Part shown: in pieces, positions 56,298-64,000 of the stretch
How positions within the stretch are numbered: the stretch's first letter is position 1
How the letters are laid out: each line of letters starts with the position of its first letter
Translations under genes and position numbers: made by a program
Source: Sphingobacteriales bacterium
GTDB lineage: Bacteria > Bacteroidota > Bacteroidia > Chitinophagales > UBA2359
Length of the DNA: 64,000 bases
NCBI GenBank assembly: GCA_016706405.1
Contig: JADJJT010000001.1
Location: 1,628,004 to 1,692,003 of the forward strand
Direction of reading: 5' to 3'
Notes under the pieces: model-generated
The model's input: the letters and a program-made list of their open reading frames with translations, nothing else
Told to the model about the DNA's origin: nothing
Database searches by the model: none

Positions 56298-57908
56298 ATG
56301 AAAAAAAATGTATTTGCTGCTTTTATTTTATTTATTGGTTTGGCCTGTGTTGGCGGCCTTAACGCAAAAGCCCAAACTTGCGAAGCTAACGCCGGCACAC
56401 CTGCTTTCCCCGAAGATGTGCTGTTTCAGTGTTACAATGATGGCAGCAAAGCCCCCAAGCTAAAAATACTAAATGCCAATACAACACCCGAATACAAAAC
56501 CTATTTTTTAATAAGTCAGCAAGCCGATGTAAAAAATATAGTGGCTGTTAACTATATTGATCAGATAGATGGTAAAAACTTAGGTTTAATACCCAATAAC
56601 TATCGCGTACACAGCTTAAATATGCGAGCCAACCAGGAAGCAACCGTCATGGGGCTAATTAACGATAAAACGGTTAAAACCATACCCGATTTAGCAACCG
56701 AAATTGGCAAAGGCATAATTTGCGCAGACGTGGACGAAACAGGCGTTCCTTACACCTTGCTAAAACCCATTACCATAGATGTTACCGAAGTTTGCGACAC
56801 CCTAACGCCCGAAGAAGGCGATGGCTATGTTTTGTTGGTCATTAAGGGCGGATACCCCGAATATGATCCCGCTAATGGTCTTTACCAGGTTTATGGCGAT
56901 TTTACGGGGCAAGTGGCTTATGGCGATACTGTAAAAATACCCGTAAGCGGCGGTGCAAGCTCGTACATTGCCGAGGTTGTGGACGACCAAGGCTGCGCTA
57001 CTATTATTAACGGCGAAATGGACTGTATTAAATGTGGCTTTGTACAAAGTTTAACCCCCACCGGACTACAGTGGCTATGCGCCGAAAATGAAATTTCGGT
57101 ATTGGCAACAGGTATAAATTTAACGGGCGATATGGGGCTAATGTATGCTTTGCACCAAAAACCCTTGCCCGAAATTGGCATTATTTATGCCCTTAAACCT
57201 GCCACCGATACCACAAAGGCAGTTAGTTTTTCTATCAACGATATACCCGCAGACTCATGTAGCCGCACCTATTATATATCGCCTTTGGTAGGTACAGTTG
57301 ATGGCAGTGGCAATATTATAGATTTAGATGATAGTTGCACAGAATGGGGCGACGGAACCCCCGTTATTATGCTGTGCCCTATTGAAATTGAAACCCTTGA
57401 CACGGACTTGGGCAGCGACCTGCACAATTTGTTGTTTAGTATTAAAGGCGGCCAACCGCAGTACGACAAAATTGGTACCTATACCTTGGCAGGTGTAATT
57501 ACAGGCGCAGCCACTTACGACACAAACCCAACTGTTGATATTAATGGCCCTGCTAATTGGGAGTTAACGGTTACCGATGGAAAAAACTGCACAGGTTCTA
57601 CATCCGGATTTATTACAGCGGTAGATAATTTGCTCTCCCAAAATACGCAAGCTCTGCAAATTTCCGGATGGCAATACAATGCCGTCAACCAAACTCTTTC
57701 CATTCAGTGCCAAACAAAAAATGCTGGTAAAACCCAATTTGAACTATATGATGTAACGGGGCGAATAGTACAACGTCTTAATGTGCAACTGTCGTCCGGA
57801 GGCCATAATATCAATATTCCAGCAAACAACCTTGAAAGCGGCGTTTACGTGATAAAAATTAGCACATCGGCAAAAACTATCACCCAAAAATGCGTTCTGG
57901 GTGGCTAA
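56298..57908 (+). CDS. T9SS-sorted surface protein with type A C-terminal domain
   Basis: A 536-residue protein with a signal peptide (GLNAKAQ). Its first module (about 27-165) has cysteines C28 and C49 and a beta-rich pattern (TYFLISQQADVKNIVAVNYI, NYRVHSLNMRANQEATVMG) that is also found three times in the next gene product. The second module (about 175-245) contains LVIKGGYPEYDPANGLYQVY and a Cys-Cys end (MDCIKCGF). A further copy follows. The C-terminal 75 residues (FELYDVTGRIVQRLNVQL, ESGVYVIKIS) are a T9SS type A sorting domain. PorU in the same region would cut this signal. The function of the modules is unknown. Confidence 0.88.
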   Translation: MKKNVFAAFILFIGLACVGGLNAKAQTCEANAGTPAFPEDVLFQCYNDGSKAPKLKILNANTTPEYKTYFLISQQADVKNIVAVNYIDQIDGKNLGLIPNNYRVHSLNMRANQEATVMGLINDKTVKTIPDLATEIGKGIICADVDETGVPYTLLKPITIDVTEVCDTLTPEEGDGYVLLVIKGGYPEYDPANGLYQVYGDFTGQVAYGDTVKIPVSGGASSYIAEVVDDQGCATIINGEMDCIKCGFVQSLTPTGLQWLCAENEISVLATGINLTGDMGLMYALHQKPLPEIGIIYALKPATDTTKAVSFSINDIPADSCSRTYYISPLVGTVDGSGNIIDLDDSCTEWGDGTPVIMLCPIEIETLDTDLGSDLHNLLFSIKGGQPQYDKIGTYTLAGVITGAATYDTNPTVDINGPANWELTVTDGKNCTGSTSGFITAVDNLLSQNTQALQISGWQYNAVNQTLSIQCQTKNAGKTQFELYDVTGRIVQRLNVQLSSGGHNINIPANNLESGVYVIKISTSAKTITQKCVLGG

Positions 57909-57986
57909 AAATGTCTTTTTTACACTTTTTATACGATAAAAATAAAAAAATTACCTTTTTATGGTAATCGATTGCACAATATTTAA

Positions 57987-57994
57987 TAGCTTTG
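57987..57994 (+). promoter_or_regulatory. Candidate -7 promoter element of the second T9SS cargo gene
   Basis: TAGCTTTG matches TAnnTTTG. It lies about 160 bases before the ATG at 58,155, which implies a long leader, so it is tentative. Confidence 0.3.
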
Positions 57995-58154
57995 CGCTAA
58001 TTGACTATTATTGTACACCACAAATGCCTACTTTTGTGTTTTGGTGTGGTTCTGTATCAATACAAGCAAGGGATGTTTATTAAGTTGTTATTTTTTTAGC
58101 CTTAGCTAATCAATATAGTTGTCTAATAATTAATTAAAAATTAAAATATTTCTT

Positions 58155-58670
58155 ATGAAAAGAGCTTTATTGTTTTTTTGCCTTTTCTTTACCTTGTTAT
58201 TCATTAACTCGTCAGTAAAGGCACAACTACCTTGGAACAGCTGCGACCCCAGTCCTGTTGTAGCTGGCTCGCCAGTTGGCCCTGCCAATAATGTTTTCAC
58301 AAAGGGTACAAGTATGCCAACCGATATAATGGCAACATCTATACCCGCAAACAGTGAAACCAAGGCCACCGATTATACCTTTTTAGTAACCCAAGCCGAT
58401 AGCATTGTTTTAGGTGCTACCCCCGATGGCTCGTACGATTTTAACGTATTAGACGGCGGCGGGATAGACTATTTGTATGCCGATGGTGAATATTGGTTTT
58501 GGGGAATGGCCTATACACAAACCCAATTTAATGGTTTAGCTGCCTGGGTTAAAGGTTTAAGCCCATCGGTACTTACCTTTATTTTAAAAGCTGCAGGCTT
58601 AACTACTTGGACAGATGACGACTCGAAAGCCCTGCAGGCTGCCCCTGCCCGACGAGCCAAATGTAGCTGA
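58155..58670 (+). CDS. N-terminal part of a frameshifted T9SS-sorted surface protein
   Basis: A 171-residue frame with a signal peptide (LLFINSSVKAQ) and a start of a beta-rich secreted domain (CDPSPVVAGSPVGPANNVF). The last residues after SKALQ (AAPARRAKCS) read out of frame. The next ORF, one base shifted, carries on with LPLPDEPNVAEIIGLMDTFN, so the two frames were one gene of about 1,550 residues. The net change is one extra base (or its equivalent) near 58,634-58,650. A sequencing or assembly error is possible, as is a genuine mutation. Confidence 0.8.
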   Translation: MKRALLFFCLFFTLLFINSSVKAQLPWNSCDPSPVVAGSPVGPANNVFTKGTSMPTDIMATSIPANSETKATDYTFLVTQADSIVLGATPDGSYDFNVLDGGGIDYLYADGEYWFWGMAYTQTQFNGLAAWVKGLSPSVLTFILKAAGLTTWTDDDSKALQAAPARRAKCS

Positions 58671-61600
58671 AATTATAGGCTTAATGGACACCTTTAACGG
58701 CGAAAACCCAATAAAAGTTACTTCTGTTACCACCTTTTTTAATACCCTTAACAACAACGGATTAGTACAGGCAGACGATGTTTGTGTTGCTGTTGTTGAT
58801 ACCCCTTATCCCGTACAAGTAGTTAGTGGGCAAGATTGCGATGCAAATTTAGACTTTTCTGCTGACCAACCGCTTACTATATCAATATGCCCAGGTGAAG
58901 CTATTGACTTGCTTTTTGACGAAGCAACCGTTAACGCGGGCTTAGCCGACAATCCATTATTGGTATATTTAATTTTTGATAAAGACCCATCCGGCAAACA
59001 ACTGTTTTTGGATGTAAACCCATTAGCTGGCTCGTTGCCCCCCTTGGCCGGAGGCACTGATTTAGGCTCAGACGGTTATGGTTTGGGCTTAAGCAATATT
59101 TGGGTGGTTGGCGCAATAGCCAATATAGATGCCAATGGCGATACCACTTTTACTATTGACTGCTTTGCCAGTACCGAAAATGCAGTAGCAATAACCTACC
59201 TGCCTTCAAGTGATGCTTTATGCGCCAATGATGATTGCGCCGATGCACTTGTTGAGTTTGCCGATTTAACTCCAACATACGTGCCGCTTTGCCCCGGCGA
59301 AAGCTTTAGCTTTGCTGCTAATACTACTACAATAAACTACGGTGCAGAACCCGGTGCTAACCCCGGCGTTATTTGGTTATTTACAATGGCCAACCCCGGT
59401 GGAGGAGATCCTCTTCTTGTATTTGATCCATTAACCGATTTTGCTACTTTTGGTAATATTACAACTACTAGTGCAGTAATTGTATCTTCGCCAGGCCTTG
59501 AAGGCAAAAAATATTATATAACCGGCATTTTAGCCTCAGATATTGTTATAGAGCCAGCCGAACTTGGTTGCCCTGCTTGGACTTCGAGCGTTGTTGTTGA
59601 CTTTTTATTGCCCGAAAGCCTTGCTTGTAAAGGCAAAGATTGTTTGGCAGATTATGGCGATGTAAATACAAGCCCCATCACAACTTGCCCCGATGTTGAT
59701 TTCGATTTTAGTGCCACCAATTTCCAGGCTGGCGACTATACCCAATTTTATATTATTACCGAAAACTTAGGTGGCGACCTTGTAATTAAAGCCATCACCA
59801 CCGCAACTACCTTTAATGCTACTGACCTTGGACTGGCTGCCGGAACGTATGCTATTCATGCCTTTAACGTAGCCAATGGCGATGTAGATGCGGTAATAAC
59901 TGCCATTACAGACGGTGTGGTTAAAGAAATCGAAGACCTGCAAGGCTCTATTGATTTTGATGTTATTTGTGGCGAAGTTGATGGCACCGGCGTAGCACTT
60001 ACCGTTTTAGATGCTAACGACCCCGCCTGCCAAACTGGCCCTGTTTGTGAAGCCGAATACGGAACCGTTGAAACCGTTGGCCCAATAACTGCTTGCTTTA
60101 GTAAAGCCGCAGATGCCATTACTATCACTGGCGATAACCAATCTATTGATTTTGTAACTTTATTTATAATTTCACAAGGAGCTAATTCCGAAATTTTAAA
60201 CTACTCGTCTTCTAATATAATTGAACCATCTTTATCTGGATTAAACCCCGGAACTTATAAAGTTCATGCTTTTAATATATTATTTGACCATGTTGACGAA
60301 TTAAACGCTGGTCTTTCTGACGAAACCATTAATACTGTTGCCGACCTAGTAGCAGCTATTGCCGACGGCCTTCTTTGTGCCGAAATAGACGCAGATGGTA
60401 TTGAACTAATTGTGTTAAGTGATGATGACCCAGCTTGTACAGGCGGTACTGTTTGCGAAGCTGATTACGGCACGGCCACCACGGGCGCACAAATAGTTTG
60501 TGCGAACGGTGTAACTGAACCCATTGTTTATGAGGGCGCAGCAACCGGAGATTACCTAACCGTTTATGCCATTACCACTGGCGCTGAGTTAACATTAGTA
60601 AACTATACTATTAGCAATATTATTGATGCAGGTGCTTTAGGTTTAACCCCCGGAAACTATACCATACACGCGCTTAACGTGTTGGGTGCTGACATTCCAA
60701 CTTTACAGGCTGCAATTGCCGATGGTACTATTAAAACCGGATTTGATGCTGCCGGATTTATTGTTGAAGGTTTAGTTTGTGCCGAATTAGATATGACGGG
60801 TATTAGCCTAACCGTACTTACCCCAGTTAGTGTTGAGGTAAAAGAAACCTGTATTGAAATTAATGGCAATAAAGAAATTACTGTTGCTTTTTATATTACA
60901 GGTGGCTACCCCGAAATGGATGCCAGCAGCCTTTATAATATTACCGAAGATTTTAACGGTGCATGGGCTTACGGTGATACCTTAAAATTAGTTAAAAACG
61001 AAGGCGAAGCCTATAATATTACCGTTACCGACGACTATGGCTGCACTACCTCAGTTTTAGGCGAGGCAACTTGCCTAAAATGTACCAATAACGCCGGTAC
61101 AATGGAAATGTTAGACTTACAATACGTATGTAACGATGGCAGCATTTCTGTAGAAACTATAGGCGAAGAAGTAAGTGCCGATGCCAAATTAATTTATGTT
61201 GTACACGACAACGCAGGCAATAGTTTAGGTAATATACTGGCTATTGATAACGATGGCAATGCCGTTGGTACATTTACTTTAGCCGATATTGCCGGCGGCC
61301 AAACCAATACAGTTTACTATGTATCGGCAGTTGTGGGCAACACTATAGATGGTGAAGTTGATTTTACCGATGCTTGTACCGTATTTGCTTTACCCGGAAC
61401 CCCCATTGTTTTCTTAGCTCCAATAGTTGTTTCAGTTGTTTCAACCGAATGTGACGACAACCAAAACGGCGTGGTAACATTTAGTGTTACCGGCGGCTTG
61501 CCCTCGTTCGATGCTAATGCTACTTATACCACAAACGGTAGTGTATCGGGCACTTTTGGCGCAGGGCAACTTATTGCTACTGGCTCGTTGGCCGATGGCG

Positions 61601-62808
61601 ATAGCTACTCGCTAAACGTAAATGATGGCATATGCGAATCAAGTATTAATGGCTTTGTAAAATGTGCTAAATGCGGTAACCAACCCGGAACATACGCTAT
61701 CGGCAAAGACAATCCGGTTGTTAGCTGCTCAGGTGGCTCGGCCAGCATAGTTTTTGACGGCATTTTAGTTGATTCAGATTCACAACAAATGTATGTATTG
61801 ATGAGTGATATGTTCAGCGCTCCCGCCGATGTATTGGCTAACGCCATTAAAATTAGCGCAGACGGCACATTTGACAGCGAAGGTCTTGCATGCGGCACGT
61901 CTTACTACGTTACTTCAATTGTTGGCCCTGTTGATGGCAATGGTGCCATGGACCCTGTAAGCAACTGTACCAAAGTATCGGGCGATATGGTTCAATTAAT
62001 ATTTGCCTGCCCCATGACAATTGATGTGGACGTTAATTGCGATAAAGTAACCGGATGCGCAGTTTATACTGTAGCTATTTCGGGCGGTTCTGCACCTTAC
62101 TCGGTAACAGGCGCTATTGCAGTTGACAATGTTGGCGAACTTGAAAATCTTAGCTTTACACTTTGCCAAGATGGTAAACCTTGGAACCTTAATGTAACCG
62201 ATGCTATTGGCTGCGGTCAAGAAACTTCGGGTGTAGAAAACTGCGAAAAAACTACCGCTATTGAATTGATTAGCTTTACCGGAAAAGCCCTTGACCACAG
62301 CAACCAACTAAACTGGGAAACTGCCAACGAATTAGCCAATGAATACTTCGTATTGTCGCGCTCGTTTGATGGTCAAAACTTTACCAATATAGCTCAGGTT
62401 AAAGGCGCAGGTACTACTAATATGCCAACCCAATATCAATACAACGACAATGACGTGAAAGACGGCTTTGTTTACTACCAATTACATAGCGTAAATATTA
62501 ACAACGAAATTACTAAAGTTGACCAAACCGTTGTGTTAAAACGCGGCCAAATTGTAGTAAATCCAATAACAGTAAGTCCAGTACCAACAAAAGCTAATTT
62601 AGATATTGCTGTTACTGCTACCCAAAATGGCTTTACTAACGTAATTGTAGCCGACGTTAGTGGTAAAATTGTATTAGATCGCCAAATGCCTACTGTTATA
62701 GGTAAGAATACATTAAATATTAATGTTGCCAACTTACCCGCCGGTGTGTATTTTGTAACCGTTAAAGATGATGCCAACAATAGCGTTGCTAAATTTGTAA
62801 AAGAATAA
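58615..62808 (+). CDS. Main part of a frameshifted T9SS-sorted surface protein with repeated modules
   Basis: A 1397-residue frame that lacks its own signal peptide. The first residues before about 11 are an out-of-frame artefact; a later in-frame ATG is at 58,684. Residues about 343-741 hold three tandem modules of 135 residues, each starting C-x-A-D/E-Y-G. After them comes a cysteine-containing module (YITGGYPEMDASSLYNITED, ATCLKCTNNAGTMEML) also seen in the upstream gene product. The C-terminus (NELANEYFVLSRSFDGQNF, then NLPAGVYFVTVKDDANNSV) carries a fibronectin-like domain and a T9SS type A sorting domain. With the 58,155 frame restored, it would be a very large surface protein. It ends at a good terminator. 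Confidence 0.85.
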   Translation: MTTRKPCRLPLPDEPNVAEIIGLMDTFNGENPIKVTSVTTFFNTLNNNGLVQADDVCVAVVDTPYPVQVVSGQDCDANLDFSADQPLTISICPGEAIDLLFDEATVNAGLADNPLLVYLIFDKDPSGKQLFLDVNPLAGSLPPLAGGTDLGSDGYGLGLSNIWVVGAIANIDANGDTTFTIDCFASTENAVAITYLPSSDALCANDDCADALVEFADLTPTYVPLCPGESFSFAANTTTINYGAEPGANPGVIWLFTMANPGGGDPLLVFDPLTDFATFGNITTTSAVIVSSPGLEGKKYYITGILASDIVIEPAELGCPAWTSSVVVDFLLPESLACKGKDCLADYGDVNTSPITTCPDVDFDFSATNFQAGDYTQFYIITENLGGDLVIKAITTATTFNATDLGLAAGTYAIHAFNVANGDVDAVITAITDGVVKEIEDLQGSIDFDVICGEVDGTGVALTVLDANDPACQTGPVCEAEYGTVETVGPITACFSKAADAITITGDNQSIDFVTLFIISQGANSEILNYSSSNIIEPSLSGLNPGTYKVHAFNILFDHVDELNAGLSDETINTVADLVAAIADGLLCAEIDADGIELIVLSDDDPACTGGTVCEADYGTATTGAQIVCANGVTEPIVYEGAATGDYLTVYAITTGAELTLVNYTISNIIDAGALGLTPGNYTIHALNVLGADIPTLQAAIADGTIKTGFDAAGFIVEGLVCAELDMTGISLTVLTPVSVEVKETCIEINGNKEITVAFYITGGYPEMDASSLYNITEDFNGAWAYGDTLKLVKNEGEAYNITVTDDYGCTTSVLGEATCLKCTNNAGTMEMLDLQYVCNDGSISVETIGEEVSADAKLIYVVHDNAGNSLGNILAIDNDGNAVGTFTLADIAGGQTNTVYYVSAVVGNTIDGEVDFTDACTVFALPGTPIVFLAPIVVSVVSTECDDNQNGVVTFSVTGGLPSFDANATYTTNGSVSGTFGAGQLIATGSLADGDSYSLNVNDGICESSINGFVKCAKCGNQPGTYAIGKDNPVVSCSGGSASIVFDGILVDSDSQQMYVLMSDMFSAPADVLANAIKISADGTFDSEGLACGTSYYVTSIVGPVDGNGAMDPVSNCTKVSGDMVQLIFACPMTIDVDVNCDKVTGCAVYTVAISGGSAPYSVTGAIAVDNVGELENLSFTLCQDGKPWNLNVTDAIGCGQETSGVENCEKTTAIELISFTGKALDHSNQLNWETANELANEYFVLSRSFDGQNFTNIAQVKGAGTTNMPTQYQYNDNDVKDGFVYYQLHSVNINNEITKVDQTVVLKRGQIVVNPITVSPVPTKANLDIAVTATQNGFTNVIVADVSGKIVLDRQMPTVIGKNTLNINVANLPAGVYFVTVKDDANNSVAKFVKE
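59641..60837 (+). repeat. Three tandem 135-residue protein modules
   Basis: Units begin at 59,641, 60,046 and 60,454 (405- and 408-bp steps). Each starts Cys-x-Ala-Asp/Glu-Tyr-Gly and contains a stretch like LGLAAGTYAIHAFNVANGDV, SGLNPGTYKVHAFNI and LGLTPGNYTIHALNV, then an acidic end with VICGEVDGTGVALTVL, LLCAEIDADGIELIVL and LVCAELDMTGISLTVL. They are diverged at DNA level, so duplication is not recent. Confidence 0.88.
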
Positions 62809-62875
62809 AAATCTTAAAACAAATATTGGAATATTAACCAAATAAACGCTTTTTAAGGCTTAATAAGTAAACTAC

Positions 62876-62914
62876 CCGCCCTTGTAAGTTGTTATACTTG
62901 CAAGGGCGGTTTTT
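62876..62914 (+). terminator. Rho-independent terminator of the large T9SS cargo gene
   Basis: A 14-bp stem with one G-U pair (arms 62,876-62,889 CCGCCCTTGTAAGT and 62,896-62,909), a 6-base loop and a T-run at 62,910-62,914. It lies 68 bp after the stop codon. Confidence 0.9.
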
Positions 62915-63156
62915 ATAAAGACGAAATGAATAGTACTAAACCCTTATTACTTTATACTTCTTAAATCTAACTGTTTGAGGTAGAAAAAATGAGTGCATGT
63001 AGCTGCATAAACTTCCGGGATAATCTATTGATTTTATAGAAAATCGTAAACTGGAAAATATTTCATCCTCGTAAAATTATTATCCGGATTTAAAAAACAA
63101 TCCGGAAAAACTGGTTCTTAGCTTTTGCAATGATAATTAATCAAACATATATAGCA
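62915..63156. other. Gap upstream of the lipoprotein gene
   Basis: AT-rich, with TCCGGA at 63,083 and 63,101. A promoter-like TAGCTTTTG (one base longer than TAnnTTTG) ends directly before the ATG at 63,130, which favours the second ATG at 63,157 as start of the next gene. Confidence 0.4.
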
Positions 63157-63813
63157 ATGATATCTAAAAATAACAAATCAAATTTATATCGTTTTATGAT
63201 AGGTGGCCTCTTTATAGCCACGCTGATATTTTTTATGGCAAGTTGCCAGCCAGCCGACCCCGATGCGGCCAAAATTAAATTGACAAAAGAAAAAATTGCG
63301 CGAGGCGATTCTTTAACTTTTGATGACCTGAATAATAGGGTAATTACCAATGATAAAAAAATGGCAAAGGATCCAGCGTTTGTTGATTTACTCGAAGCTA
63401 TAAAAACTGATAACTATAATCTAATTATGGACCACACAATACCCAAAGAACGGTTGATGGATGCACACAGGGTATTTAAGCGCGAAATGTCGGACGAGCA
63501 GTTTGCTGCCGAGAAAATACGTTTTGAACAAGAAAACCCCGATTATTATTATGATTATATGGCAATTTTAGCAGGCCAATACGAGCAACTAAAAATTACC
63601 ATGGAGCAATACCGCTTAGACCCTGCGCGGATAAAAATAGATAGTGTTACAACACAACAAGCTTTTGATTTAGGTGATACCGGAGAAGCAACAGTACATA
63701 TGAATTTTCAGCAAAATAACCGAAAATACCGTATTTCTGCCATGAAATGTGTTAAGTTTGACGGGAAGTGGTATTTTACCAATTGGCTGGTGTTGGTTAA
63801 AATGGGTGCATAA
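63157..63813 (+). CDS. Predicted lipoprotein of unknown function
   Basis: The protein is 218 residues from the ATG at 63,157; another ATG in frame nine codons upstream (63,130) is less likely because it abuts a promoter-like element. A lipoprotein signal is clear (IGGLFIATLIFFMASC, lipobox M-A-S-C). The rest is helical and charged, then a beta-strand end (GEATVHMNFQQNNRKYRISA, KFDGKWYFTNW) like that of DUF4878-type or SnoaL/NTF2-like domains, in which a final F-D-G-K-W-Y-F is common. No function can be named. Confidence 0.75.
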   Translation: MISKNNKSNLYRFMIGGLFIATLIFFMASCQPADPDAAKIKLTKEKIARGDSLTFDDLNNRVITNDKKMAKDPAFVDLLEAIKTDNYNLIMDHTIPKERLMDAHRVFKREMSDEQFAAEKIRFEQENPDYYYDYMAILAGQYEQLKITMEQYRLDPARIKIDSVTTQQAFDLGDTGEATVHMNFQQNNRKYRISAMKCVKFDGKWYFTNWLVLVKMGA

Positions 63814-63859
63814 TACCATTTTATAGCTGTTTTGTCTGCCGTTGTTTACGCTTGCATAT

Positions 63860-64000
63860 TTATTTTGGAGCTTTAAGAACTAAGTAAACAGCTAAAATAC
63901 CAAACACAATATTAGGCACCCACACAGCTAATAAAGGTGCTAAGTTGCCGTTTGTGGCAAACGTAGTCGAAAATTGAAGTAGCAACACATATAAACTACT
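63860..64000 (-). CDS. LptF/LptG-family permease, C-terminal fragment
   Basis: The minus strand is open from the window edge to a TAA at 63,860-63,862 and gives 46 residues. They end with NGNLAPLLAVWVPNIVFGIL followed by AVYLVLKAPK. This is the usual C-terminus of YjgP/YjgQ (LptF/LptG) permeases, which move lipopolysaccharide from the inner membrane to the Lpt bridge. The final A-P-K and the LAVWVPN motif are typical. The rest of the gene lies beyond the window. Confidence 0.8.
   Translation of the reverse strand, partial: SSLYVLLLQFSTTFATNGNLAPLLAVWVPNIVFGILAVYLVLKAPK

Noticed and set aside
1..64000. CRISPR arrays, tRNA and rRNA genes
   Set aside because: No regularly spaced repeats, cloverleaf-like sequences or rRNA motifs were noticed in the intergenic regions read by eye; a tRNAscan or Infernal run would be needed to exclude small RNAs.

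Overview
The window comes from a chromosome of the phylum Bacteroidota. It carries type IX secretion (T9SS) genes (porV, porU and a PorP/SprF-family gene) and secreted proteins with a T9SS C-terminal sorting domain. Several genes are preceded by the Bacteroidota-type -7 promoter element TAnnTTTG, and Shine-Dalgarno sites are weak or absent. The genus cannot be settled from the sequence alone. An uncultured Saprospiria/Chitinophagia-type lineage is plausible, but that is inference.

Region 1 (1-14,960) is a nitrate respiration and NO detoxification block. It holds narG (3' part), narH, narJ and narI; a small membrane protein; a beta-carbonic anhydrase; a NarK-type nitrate/nitrite transporter with an unusual periplasmic insert; a TDT/SLAC1-family anion channel; an outer-membrane porin; a hemerythrin-domain protein; moaA for molybdenum cofactor; and, on the opposite strand, a quinol-dependent NO reductase with an Rrf2/NsrR-like regulator. 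Together they would import nitrate, reduce it at the membrane with quinol, build the Mo cofactor and remove NO. No nitrite reductase is seen.

Region 2 (15,131-38,844) is mostly housekeeping. It includes a serine hydrolase gene split by an IS5-family element (3-bp target duplication; excision restores the frame), an SLC13-type transporter with RCK_C domains, a NifU-like protein, an M16 peptidase, a DUF1572 protein, NhaA, a tandem amidohydrolase, a tyrosine recombinase, AroE, Ppk1-Ppx, a Crp/Fnr regulator, a BatE-like TPR/SH3 protein, PorV, MnmD and a TetR regulator.

Region 3 (38,845-49,993) is the most unusual part. A decayed IS1380-like transposase is followed by two very long, AT-rich overlapping ORFs of 990 and 2491 codons. 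They look like the halves of one roughly 3,470-residue protein of the kind encoded by crAss-like phages: an HEAFH zincin-like domain near the N-terminus and a region resembling the virion RNA polymerase in the second half. The junction carries a perfect U UUA AAA slippery heptamer in the correct phase for -1 frameshifting. The RNA-polymerase-like signature reads G-F-S-I-D where active homologues have D-x-D-x-D, so polymerase activity is doubtful. No phage structural genes surround it.

Region 4 (50,078-64,000) is T9SS-related: porU (the sortase), a PorP/SprF protein, two related T9SS-sorted surface proteins that share modules (the second broken by a frameshift near 58,640), a lipoprotein, and the 3' end of an LptF/LptG-type permease gene at the right edge.

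Across the window the palindrome TCCGGA is strikingly frequent, above all between genes (27 intergenic copies listed by eye). It resembles a highly iterated palindrome.
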